Positions 40,059 through 51,170 of a stretch of 64,000 nucleotides of DNA are shown in pieces. The stretch covers positions 45,373,385-45,437,384 of the forward strand of contig NC_088295.1 of assembly GCF_032854445.1 (NCBI RefSeq), given 5' to 3'. Below the pieces are notes generated by a model. The model worked only from the letters and a program-made list of their open reading frames with translations, was not told the DNA's origin and searched no databases. The translations under genes were made by a program, and so were the position numbers. The first letter of the stretch is position 1. Each line of letters begins with the position of its first letter. This DNA comes from Liolophura sinensis. Taxonomy: Eukaryota; Mollusca; Polyplacophora; Chitonida; Chitonidae.

Positions 40059-43000
40059 GTGAGATACAAATGTCTTATATCCGTACCAAATAGTATTACA
40101 AATTTATCACTTTATTTGATTAATTTTAAGTCTATCAAGGACAAAGAAAGATTCTTGAACTGAAAATATTATGTGCACTTAGTTTCCTTGTCTGTGTAAA
40201 AAATGGGAATGAAGGGGAATAACTCTAACGTAATGCACACTGATGATTACCTCCCCTTTACCATATGATAATAGTACTTCCTTCACAAGTCAAGTGCTGT
40301 CGCACTGCTTGTTATATAGGTATTCGGTACTTCACAGTGATTCCCACTCTTATGTACCTGTTGACTATAGCTACTTGTAAGCTTGCTTTTCCTATCATTT
40401 AAGACCTGTTCTCCTCAAGTCACTCAAGTCTGTTTCGTATATTGCATCCAGATGATATGATTTGTAAAATGCTACATTAACTGGAAATAGCACATCACAT
40501 TGTCATTTGACGTGAAATTTGATGAGTTGGATTAAAAAATTGCAGTGTGAATGTGACTTCACATCTACTTTTTCTAAACTAAGGCACATAATTAATTCCC
40601 CTGACTGTGCATGTTTATTTTCAGCTGTACATTCTGTAGAACAGAGGTAGAAGAGGATGAAAGCGCCATGCCTAAAAGAGATGCACGTATGATGCTGGCA
40701 AAATTTAATGAACAGATTCAGCCATTGTGCGACCTGTTGATAGAGTGTGAGGGAGTAACACTGGCACCCTGGATATTAGAACCTGAACCAACAGACATGC
40801 GACCATTGTTACAGTAAGACAGGAAATCAGTTTATGCCATTTGATGTTAGAGTCCCTAAATGACATTAATTCCAGGCACATGAACTATCATGAGCCACTA
40901 TTATTTACTTCAAGTATGTCGAAGAAAGGAATAGCTACATGGTAAAAGTTTGCCCTTCAGTCGTAACGTCACAAAAGTAGTGGGTTCAGGCTCATTCTCA
41001 GACAGGGAATTTTTTACAGTGCCCAGCTTTTGCCTTTGTTGGTTTCTAAATTGATCAGTGGTGCTCTCCAGTCAGACTTGCTTGAAGTTTGGTGAAAACG
41101 GCTTGCTATGCACCATTATGACATGTCACATCTGGAAAGTTTAGCAGTAACTGGGCCAAGGTCAGTGGTTTATTCCACCCATAAAGCCTACCACTATCAT
41201 ATTAGTGAAAAATAAAAGGATGACTTTAAGTAATAAAAGAAAAATTTAATTTAACTCAAGGTTTAACTAGCCCAAAATTTTGTGACCTCATTAATATAAT
41301 TAAAGATATACGGCATAGAGAGTAAAACAAGAGCAGACACGACTGTGTGATAGCTGGCAAACGGTCACACATCACCGGTGAAATAAGGCCTCTTGTCAGT
41401 TTACCTCACTCAGGGTTTTATTCTAACTGTTTATGTAAATGCAATTTAAACACCCCCAAGCACCATGGCTTAAGCAGAATTAGGTACAAAAAATTTTTGA
41501 AAATGCAGTAATGTTAATCGCAATTTATTAAATGTCACTGGTCTAGAATTACTCAAAATGCTGTGTTGTCATCACATTAAACATACAATCACATTAAAAC
41601 ACCAAAAAGACCAATAACACCAAAAGTCAGTAAGTAAAGAAATACATTAAGTTACCAAGATATGTTATTAATTATCTTATATTCTTCCTGAATGTACATG
41701 TGTTACACGCATCTTCCATCATTGATGTAGTACGTGTGTTATTTACAGGTATCATAATATACGAAATTCATGACTCTCAGTTAAGTCCTTTATGTGTTTA
41801 GCTGAAGTCTCCTACAGTCGAGCTGTGTGTTAAGCCTTGCTGCCAGGTTGTAAAAGTATTTGAATGGTCATTAAAGAAGTTTGTGTGGCTTTGAATGCTC
41901 TGTTCCGCTAGCCATGAGCTCCTAACAAATAAATGACTACTTTCTCTCTTGAAGCCGATCTAAGGGTGGAGGCTCTAAACCACCAGACGGATCAACATGG
42001 AGTGGAGATTCTTCACGTAACAGAGGCTTTGGTACGACAGAAAACACTGTCACTGTGACAGTCAAGGCAGACGGGAACTTGTCTCCTAGTAAAGACGTCA
42101 ATGCTCCCAAAGCTGTGCCCGACTGGATTAAGAAAAGTACAGTATCGGGGGTGCCCATGGAGCAGGAGAAAGCGGTTAGTATTGATACTGCAAACCTTCA
42201 GTATCGTACAGTCATCATAGTTCTAAATTCTGTGCTCTGTGAACGGTTCATGGCGTAGACACTTGTCTGCCAACCACTATAATACATGAGGTGTTAATTC
42301 GTAAAGGTGTTTACCGTGGAGGCAATTTTCCTTGCTCTCACCTATTTTGTTTTTTTTTGAAAAGAAGCAGTCAGTGGTGTTCAAGTGACTGTTTGCACAG
42401 TTAAATGCTGAATGAAGATAACTTGTCTACTACCAGTGGGAAAGTGGGTTAGTGACTTGCCAATAGCACCTCTAAGTGGTCTTCCCTGGGCACTCCAGTT
42501 TTATTCATCTTTAATGGCATTCTCACACATAGTATTAAGTCAGTAGAAAATGTTTATATATTATGAACAAGTACCCTTTTTCACCCCTGACACAAATAGA
42601 AAAAAAACATTCAAGTGGCTCTAGTCTGTAGTTTGGAAACCTCCAATTGACCACAGTGTCTTCAGTTTACTTTGTACCCCGTTGAAATAATAATTCAAGT
42701 TGGAAGAATATTAAAGCATGTAAGCAATTAAAATCTTCTACCAATCAGAGCTATTAATATTTTAGAACTTGTAGCATGAAATATAGCACATTTCCCAAAT
42801 ATGACTTCTTCTCTTTAGGTTGAGAGTACCCTCGAGCCGAGTACTAGCTCCTCCTGGGGAGATACTGGTAAACAGGAGACCAGAGATGACATCATGAGAA
42901 CCTTGCTGGTACATGAACGGAAGGCCGCAGCTGTGAAGATCCCAGGAGCTGGAGGAAGCGATGATGAGAGCTCCACCAGCGAGTCTGACCAGGAAAGGCC

Positions 43001-44029
43001 TCTGTCCATGCCCACTCTGTCAACCTCAGCTACAGGTGAGTCACATTTCTGTCCATGCCATAGCTTTACCCAGATTTTGAAATCAGGGTGTCTCATTTTC
43101 AACTTTTCTCCTATTTTCCCTGTCTATTTCCCCCCATGTAAATTCTGTCAGAATAGGATGTCTCAGTGAATTTCCCTGATTAAACCTATGGTCCTTGTCC
43201 AATCCATCAAACCTCAGCTACAGGTGAGTCAAAGTGTCTGTCCAAGAATATTGTGTCAACCTCAGTTACAGGTAAGTCAGGTGTTCTTCCATGCTCATTG
43301 TGTCAACCTCAGTTACAGCTGAGTCAGGTGTCTGTCCATGCCCATACTGTAAAGCTCAGCTACAATCTAGTCAGGCGTCTGTCCATACCAACGCTGTCCA
43401 GGTGACCACAGAGATGGGATGAGATCAAAAGATTCTACCTTACTTAGAACTGGTGAACTTGCTAAATTTCTCAAGTGTCTTTGCAAGGAATCATTTGTTC
43501 TGAGGCCATCACAGTGTATTTCAGAAGGGAAATTATTTACAGTGGCGTGTAGTATTGGTATGACATCACATTAAGTATATCTATTTTCTATATTTGACCT
43601 AAACATTTGCCCCCAAAAATGCATTTTTAGAGTCAAAAACATGCCAGATTGGTGCTGAAACAGTTTTTCCTGTAGGATATCATTGGATGATATTCTACAG
43701 GAAAAAATCTACTATTCCAGTGATCCCACCTTCTAAACAACCCTTAAAATTCCTTTATGAGGGAAAAAAAAGACCATTTAGAATCAGCCAAAGTGTTCTA
43801 TAGGTCATTTACAGTGTCTCTACATAAACAAATAAATGGATCTGTTGATGTTGCAGTGGCAGAGATGGAATCTGAGGATGATGATGACAGCACACCCATG
43901 ATCTCTGTTGGCGGGGTCAAAATCGCCCTGGGAGAGGTCACAGATGAGATCACTGCCAAAATGACCCCTGCAGAGAAGGAGGAATATATTCGCCTATCCA
44001 AGGAGATGTACGAGGACATGTATTTGTGA
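39601..44029 (+). CDS. GTF2E1: General transcription factor IIE subunit 1 (TFIIE alpha), complete, five exons
   Basis: Gene-level entry: exons 39601-40058, 40625-40813, 41955-42174, 42819-43035 and 43857-44029 join in phase to 1257 nt, 418 residues plus stop (human protein 439). TFIIE alpha recruits TFIIH and stimulates its helicase/kinase during RNA polymerase II promoter opening; it works in the nucleus with TFIIE beta. The start [20 protein letters not shown] aligns with the human N-terminus. Then come the winged helix (about 15-95; [17 protein letters not shown]), the helix [14 protein letters not shown], and the zinc ribbon with Cys129, Cys132, Cys154 and Cys157 at the human positions. 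[12 protein letters not shown] and [11 protein letters not shown] are conserved islands, and the acidic EMESEDDDD tract with [10 protein letters not shown] resembles the TFIIH-contacting C-terminal part. Identification is firm. Confidence 0.97.
40625..40813 (+). CDS. GTF2E1: GTF2E1 exon 2 (second half of zinc ribbon)
   Basis: The acceptor is TTTATTTTCAG and the donor is TTACA/GTAAGA. It encodes residues 153-215, starting with the split codon for Cys153 and then [20 protein letters not shown]. Cys154 and Cys157 complete the zinc site. Confidence 0.95.
41160..41215 (+). mobile_element. Degenerate SINE-tail fragment
   Basis: It reads GGTCAGTGGTTTATTCCACC, then CATAAAGCCTACCACTATCA and TATTAGTGAAAAATAAAAG, which follows the order of the family-B 3' part with many changes. 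Confidence 0.45.
41321..41605 (+). repeat. Unnamed ~280-bp dispersed repeat, copy 2
   Basis: It is collinear with 24455-24727. The best block is CTGGTCTAGAATTACTCAAA, then ATGCTGTGTTGTCATC. The left part shares ATCACCGGTGAAATAAGGCC-type sequence. It is in the sense direction within a GTF2E1 intron, while copy 1 is antisense to its host gene. Confidence 0.75.
41955..42174 (+). CDS. GTF2E1: GTF2E1 exon 3
   Basis: The acceptor is CTCTCTTGAAG and the donor is AAAGCG/GTTAGT. It encodes residues 216-289, a Ser/Gly-rich linker ([20 protein letters not shown]) followed by [12 protein letters not shown], a conserved island of metazoan TFIIE alpha. The donor is less standard, but the next exon joins in phase. 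Confidence 0.9.
42819..43035 (+). CDS. GTF2E1: GTF2E1 exon 4
   Basis: The acceptor is CTTCTCTTTAG and the donor is CTACAG/GTGAGT at 43036. It encodes residues 290-361 plus one base, with [15 protein letters not shown] and an acidic/serine segment [14 protein letters not shown]. Its last ~35 bases are echoed as repeats in the following intron. Confidence 0.94.
43003..43395 (+). repeat. Degenerate ~47-bp repeats of the exon-4 donor region
   Basis: The exon end TCAACCTCAGCTACAG followed by GTGAGTCA recurs downstream. Equivalent splice positions fall at 43036 (authentic), 43224 (GTGAGTC), 43272 (GTAAGTC), 43319 (CTGAGTC, GT lost) and about 43366 (TCTAGTC, lost). The last four are 47-48 bases apart. 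Most units also carry the CTGTCCATGCCCA-type exon sequence. Confidence 0.88.
43857..44029 (+). CDS. GTF2E1: GTF2E1 exon 5 (acidic C-terminus and stop)
   Basis: The acceptor is GATGTTGCAG and the stop TGA is at 44027-44029. It encodes residues 362-418: [15 protein letters not shown], then [20 protein letters not shown]. The acidic run and final helix match the C-terminal region of metazoan TFIIE alpha. Confidence 0.96.
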
Positions 44030-47000
44030 TTTCTGCTGGCATGGCAGAAATTTTTTCTACAAGAAGATTGTTTTGCGAAATTCCAGATTAAGCAGGATTT
44101 TGTGCGATATGCATCTAGGATTTTTGGTAGAAATGTATTGTGGCAGAGTTTTCTGGTGAATAAGCAAGTATTTGTTCAAGATTATATGGTGCTTTGAAAG
44201 ATGATGATGTGTTTGTGAAAAACTGTTATGTTCTTTATAGCAACAAAGTAATTAGGAGCAAAGAAGTGTGAGCTGGTACAAATTGTAAGTGTAGAAAAAC
44301 CAGAAGCATTCAAAGAACATGTTCATTTTGTATATAAATATACAACTTTTATTTTTGGTTCAAAACAGAAGGCATGTTTCAAACATTGATAAACAGCAGA
44401 ATGTAACAACAAAATCAGGCTTCATACTCTGTAAAGAGCCAAAGGGAAGAAAATACACATAGGCACACTTATTGTGAATGCCCTTGAAACATAATGAAAA
44501 CTGAGACAAATCAAGCTTCATGAATTCTTTAATAGCCTGGTTGCATGAAATGATGGGTATAGAATTCTGAGACAGAAGATATTACCATTATACAGTTACC
44601 ATTGTAAAGTTAGGGTGTGTTTTACGTTTCGTCAGAAGACACTTGCCTGTCTTTTCGACTTCCTTGTCATGGAATTGTGAAAGCTTTACTTTAAAAAGGG
44701 TGCTTTTATACAAGTTTTGTGGACAAACAAGCTGTAGTACCCATGAGTTGTCTCCCATATATCATCCTTCACAGACCACTTCACCAGCATTCCGCGTCGT
44801 CTCGTCATAACGGAGGTAATATGTACAATGAATTATAATGAGCATAGATGTCTTGGGTTGTTTTCTTGAAGTAAGTTATGACTTGCCATTGCCTTGTGTT
44901 GATGTGTAGAACCAGAAGTACCTTAGTAGATAGAAGTATACTGTATGTCAAGCTGTCATAGTACATGTAGTCTTTATCCACGTACTCCAATACACATCGA
45001 TTGGTCCTTTCCATCACGAAAGCAACAGATTTTACGTTTCCCGCTCACAAAATCATGTAGCTTTGTTTCATTGGTGTTACTTCCAGAAAGAGTAAGCACT
45101 TCTCACGTACCACAGCTCATGTCGGCTCAAATTTCCGTCTTGGAGGCTTGCCAAATATCTGGTTTCGCCATGGTTTCCTGTTTCCCTCACCCACATGAAC
45201 ACTCGGGCATATGTTGTGTTGTTTCACACCCAACCTTGTATGTCATTTTGGTCTTGGTGACAGTAAAAAGTAGGGCTGTTCATGTCGTCTTACATAAAGG
45301 TTGCTAGAGATGAATTTCACATGAATATCATCGACTTTGTCATACAAATTGACCTCATTGTGATTTGAAATGAGTGTTAATATTCTTCAGTATTCTCCAT
45401 AGGTCAATCTAGATACTCTGATGTACTCTACCAGTGAGATTAGTTTCGTAAAAGTGAATTATTATTGAATATGTATGAATATGCATCAAACACCAATCTC
45501 TCATATCCCATATGTACTCGGGTCATGCATAGTGAGGCACAACATACAGTAAGATATATTTATATAGATGAAATTATCTGAAGTATCGGCAGTCCGTCTG
45601 AAGTAACAAAACACTAACCCAATTCAACGGTGTATATAAGAGTGCGTGTTGAGATTGTCGCAACCAATTATCAGACGTGACAAGACCGTCACAATTCAGT
45701 GGCAAGAAGACACCATTATTGTGTTCGGCATAATTATTCAAACGCTGTTTCATCGTCTTTGGTGATCTATGTAGTGAACTGGCTTAGTGACACCGAATCT
45801 ACGCAGTTTACAAAAGCACATCACTTACATGTATTTTCTAGAACGACTGGTGAGAAAGGGTCCATACTTCTTCAATTGAAAGCCATGGACCGGATACTTT
45901 CATTGAGCACAATTTACATATATATTTGACTCTCGTCTGACCGTCCTATCTCCTGAACCTGAAGCCACACGAACAGCTTATTGGAAACTAAATGGAGGGA
46001 GGCATGGAAACCTGAAGACAATATACAGCCCTGTGACCACCAAAAGCATGTTCTCGGTAAAACAGAGAGAGACAGTGGACAAATTCTAACACTGGGATTA
46101 ACACCAGGTTAACACCATCACGATTTACAGGGTTTTTAGCACCAGATAGGAAAATTTCGCCTGGCCCATTTTGACTGAATTCTATTACTTGGAAGAAATT
46201 TGTTCATCAAGTTTGTCAGTTCTTGGAATGACATTAAACAACCATTGCTTTCACTTTCAGGTATAGTAAGAAAAAATATTTCTACATATACGACTATACC
46301 AGAGATTTTTGGCCAAAAATCGATCAGTCCAATCGAATTGTTGCAATATTACTTTAGAATACTCCAAATAATTACGTTTCACAAAAACATCCGACTCGAC
46401 TGCGCGCGATACCTTTCAAAATAGGTACTAAAGCTCCTAAACTTTTTAGAGCCGATAGCGGTTTTCAAACTTAAGCATCATTTTAAGGCGTTAAATAGTA
46501 CAGGTATGATTGTGATATTTAAATACACAAAGCTTACCTTTTTAATACGCTAAACTGTTTACCAGTCATCCTATAATTATTAGGTCCTAAATGTGAATAT
46601 GCCCCAAAACAGTTCACTTTACTTGCTTCAGGGTTACACAGTTTGTTGTATGCATGCATGGTTAGACCATCTTGTGCGTGGCTAAACAAAAACATTTCTT
46701 ATGCTGGTGTCAGCAAAGCCATTATTTTCAGGGGACAAAATCATTCCTAGAACCATTGGGCGTGTAGTACACGGAGTGCTCAGCGTGCCGTAAGCGCATT
46801 TCTTTGAGTTTAACAAATTCAGTCTTCACACCCATTTCTTCAGAAACTCCTCCCCAAAAAACGATATATCATCGTTTCGTATTCTCGACCCGTTACCCCA
46901 TGAATTTTGGTTCATCGCCTTATAGCACGTTACATTAATGACTAGGCATGAGGGATCAGTATTATACAACTGTTCGCTATTAGACTGTTGCGCAATAACC

Positions 47001-50000
47001 AGACGCATCTTTTGGTTTTTTTCTTCGTGTATTTTTTCGGCTTTGTATTAATTGATATTAAAAACATGCATTAATTCAAACGGAGCGTTTCAACTGATTA
47101 TCGCATTGTGTGGAGAAATTATCTGTTGAGTCATACGGCATTATAAGAGTATTTATTCATTAAAATTTTTCTCCCTTGACGACGTCAATTATGTAATAAT
47201 TTATGTCTCAGATGAAATGACCATTACCGATGATGATTACTCCTGGCAGTGACAGTGGAAACTCTGGTTTCGTCGGGAAGACGTGTAGATACACGTACAC
47301 AGAGAGCATTATTTTCGTTGTCTTTCCAACTATAAAAAGAATAAAATGCTTGAATTATACGTACTATATATGCCGTGAAGACTCATATTTATTGGTTCTT
47401 TTACCAATTATGCAATAGTGAAAGTATCAGGCCGCAACGCTATGCATAGCGGCTTTAGCCAAATATTATCAAATTAAACCCTTAAATACCGGTATATGCT
47501 TTAAAGCGATAAAATTTTTAACACTGATTCTGTGTCCTGGTAAATTATACACTTTAAGCCATATTACAGATACAGCTTCAAATATTTTGTATTCTGAAAA
47601 AGATCTTGGTCTTAATCTCATAATGGCTGGGTGATCCTTTCTATACAGTATCGATTTAGTTCGCATGAAAGGATGTACGAAAGGTATACTAAAGGCTGAA
47701 GGGACCGCTGCATGTATGGATGACACATGGGGCATAACCGATGTATCCAAGTGAGAAATGATTGCAACTAACGAATAGACCTACACCCTTGTACTATAAG
47801 CTCAGACGAACGAAGTACCAATATTTTTCTGGATTTCCCTGCTATCATTGACCGATCTCGACCATAAGCTTTCGACATTTATGTTCTGTGTCGTCTTGTA
47901 TGAAATTCTCTGAAGGATACGTATTCATGTACCCGTTCACCTATGTGACAATACATCTGCACGTCACACGTATAAGAATTTACTAGTAATTCGTCGGTGT
48001 TCATTCTCGGCACTCTGGTTTTCACCAACCACTGAACTGCATGGCCGTTAGTGAAAACTTCTTAAATATATATGGCATTTGATAACGATGAAATAAATAC
48101 ATCTACTTTAAGCCGGCACAATCGTACGTCAAACGGTGCAACCTTTCATATAAATATACATCCACGTATATACTCATAATAAATAGTGTGCATGGTTTCT
48201 TCAGTTTGTAAACTCGTATGTTTTTGGTCTAAGAAATAATTATATATTCACATAGATTTATATTCTTCTCTAAGTTGGAAAATCTATAACGCTGCAACAA
48301 ATTCCAACACTGCACACATTGGCACAAGCAACGGCAATGTCCAGTACATCATAGCACTGCATATTACGTAGAAATGCCAAGTGGAACAATTAATAGCCGT
48401 TATGCTCTCCGTTGGGATTTTTTTTTTTGCCCAATGTTGATCTTTATACCGCCGTAGGATATAGAATCAGTAATCCTTTCTAATTGCTCCCGCACAGCCA
48501 TTAAACATTAACATTTGGACCGACAATAATTATACGGCCATTTAACATCAGGCCGTATGCGTCCGATAACCTCACAAAACACGGGATGGCGAAGTAGGGT
48601 CGTGTCCAAACATCACTATACGAAACTGCAACACGATTTAGGCAGCGATCGCGGAAGAGGTTTCATGTGTTCTGCATCTCGTGTTCTGATACAGCCCATT
48701 GGGTATAAATCTCTCATGTACAAGCGATAAAGCCCAATTCGTGAAAACCATTGTCCTCTTCGAAAAATTTTACCGGTTTTCTGATCGGCTTTTGCCGGCG
48801 ATTTTACATGGAAGTTGAACGAAAGCTCACAGACGGAACGCGAAAGAACACCGGAGAACGCGGCCTGAAAGAATGGGCTATATTTGCATAATGAGTCAGA
48901 AATTGTACCGATCGAAGACAGAGACCGCCTGCTTGTCGCGATTGTAAAAGAAGCAATAGAAAGAGAAGTAATTCCTTAAACAATTACGGCAATTTAACAG
49001 AATCTATCGTAGTGGCCACTGAGCGTAGGTCACGTTTCGGCATTGTTTGCCAAGTCTCGGCAATTCTCGGGGTCAAAGGTCAGGTGGAAAGCTTACAAAT
49101 CCACTTGAGCAGAGCGCCAATACAATATCTTGTTAGCCGAATTTCAAGTGGGTCTGAAGGTACCCATTTTATCAGGGTGGCTATCTTTTTCCCTCAGTTC
49201 GAAGTGTTCTCAGAAAACAATGTAATTTAGATACACCATTGTCTAAAAATGCATCAGTTTGCTTAAAAGCAATGTTGTAAAACGTAACTGCCTTGTTTAG
49301 TTACATTAACATGCTGCCCAGACAAACGACGTTTCTGGCCAGACGCATATATATACCTGCGTCGTTGTTTTCTTATAGACCGACAAGACATCCTTGTGCA
49401 AAGTATACATTTCATAGTGAGTTGGCCAGTCAAACACAATGCATGATGACTCACGTTCTATACATCAGCAAGCTATATAAAAGTGGCCCCAATTCCTTGT
49501 TTCAAACCATCAGCTTGGTAAAACGAGACAATGAATAACTCTCAAAACAAGAACACGATCATTAATGATGTTGCGGGATCTTCATGAATCTATCGCTTCG
49601 TGTCTCGGCTGTGGTCTTGATGTTTGCCAGGTGTTTGATGAGGTCAAAATGAAAATTTCTTCAGTATTAAAATAGTATTTAAAAACAAAACGAAAAAAAT
49701 ACCAAACTATGTTTTACCTGTATATTTGCATATACATGTACTAATCACCTGTTGGCTTTGGACGAAATCCTTGATTATTTGTGGATTACCTTTGTATGGA
49801 TCTACACAAGTGAGAAAACAATCTAGTCACGTGAGAAAAGCACCTAGACCATCTAGAGGTCGAAGGCAATGTGTGCATGCGTGTATGCGTGGGAAATTTC
49901 ATGTGCAGTATTTGAGTGAATATACAGTATATAGGACCAAATCGAGCCCAGGAAAGGTTTTTAGAAGATGATGTCAGGGTAGCTATTGGTCAATATCTTA

Positions 50001-50575
50001 CGCAGAAAAGGTAAACCCAAACGACGCGAAAATGTTATTGTGCATGCGTATTTTGCCAACTTGGTGGTCACTAGGTGGCAGTATTTTTCTGTTGCCTGAA
50101 TAAAGAATACCAATATTTTCATAATAATGATGTGGCGAAGTGCAAGCTTATGTATCATCATCACCTCAACTATAACGACTTACTTCACAGTATCCCAATA
50201 AAGCCATCTTAGCCTATGCGCGAACCAGCGAGAGTATCTATAGGAGCAGACCAATAATACTCAGCCTTGGCATCATCGCGTCAATTAAAGAACGGAGCGG
50301 CGAGGATCGGCTTGTGGAAACCTCGAAGGTCGGACGCTCGACTCGCGTGACTCCGCAGATTAGTTCACATAATTAAAACTGTCTTCACTTCCGGCAAACT
50401 GAAAATGACCCCGGATTGTATGACTATAAGGATTTGACATGTTCCAACCCATGGTAATTTCGTACTGATTGTTCAGATTACCGCTTGTACACGCGTGGTA
50501 ACAGTTCTGTGTTCCCTGGACACAGTGAGTTAGAAGGAGGGTCTGAGTGGAACAGGCTGAAGGCACTGAGACCTT

Positions 50576-50600
50576 GGGGTAGAGGAGGGGAGGGGAGGGG
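50576..50600 (+). other. G-quadruplex candidate
   Basis: Four runs of four G occur at 50576, 50587, 50592 and 50597, separated by loops of 7, 1 and 1 bases. This satisfies the standard G4 pattern on the plus strand. Confidence 0.8.
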
Positions 50601-50913
50601 AATGAATCAGTCGGACGAGCTGAAATCATCACCACAGGTGGAAAACGCAACACCTTATAATACGGACATAAACTGCCGGGACTAATTAGAGCGGGAGAAA
50701 GGTTCTACGTAACGGGATACGGCAGAGCAACTTGTTACGACCGGGAAACATTGGTGGTAACGAGCATGTTGTGAAGTGATCGGAGACATGAAGATGTTGA
50801 AGCGCATGCGCAGAATCCGGGACTATGGCCACACATCAAGCTTTAGAACGCGTACAGAAGAACATTTCGGTCACGCTATATAGGGAATTGTTGTTTCACA
50901 TAATACCTGTGTA

Positions 50914-51170
50914 TTTATTTATTTACTTATCTATTTATTTATGTGATTGTTGTTAGGCCTATACTCAAGGATTTTTCACTTACTTACGATGGCGGCCAAA
51001 CCACCGACCTTTGGCGAGTTACTTCCCTGTCCAATGCACATGTGATACATACCATATTGGTGGAAGCGAGTGGTCTCGGGTGACCTTCATGCAAGACCAC
51101 ACAGGAGAGCGCTGTTGACCACGAATTTCCACCAAGGCTCCAAAGCAATGTGAACAGAAGAATTACCTGG
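50914..51170 (-). mobile_element. SINE-like element, family C (family-B tail with a different body)
   Basis: On the plus strand it begins with TATTTATTTATTTACTTATC, then GATTGTTGTTAGGCCTATAC and ACTTACTTACGATGGCGGCC, as in the reversed family-B tail. It then departs into ATACCATATTGGTGGAAGCG and TTCATGCAAGACCACACAGG. The same second part recurs at 56396-56600. Confidence 0.6.

Larger units (their letters stand above)
40814..41954 (+). other. GTF2E1 intron 2, holding repeat copies
   Basis: The intron contains a degenerate family-B tail around 41160-41215 and copy 2 of the ~280-bp dispersed repeat at 41321-41605. No coding sequence is seen. Confidence 0.8.

Noticed and set aside
43224-43280. 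Alternative GTF2E1 exon 4 donors as the main splice sites
   Set aside because: Reading through from 43036 meets an in-frame stop before 43224. Only the 43036 donor gives the conserved C-terminus.
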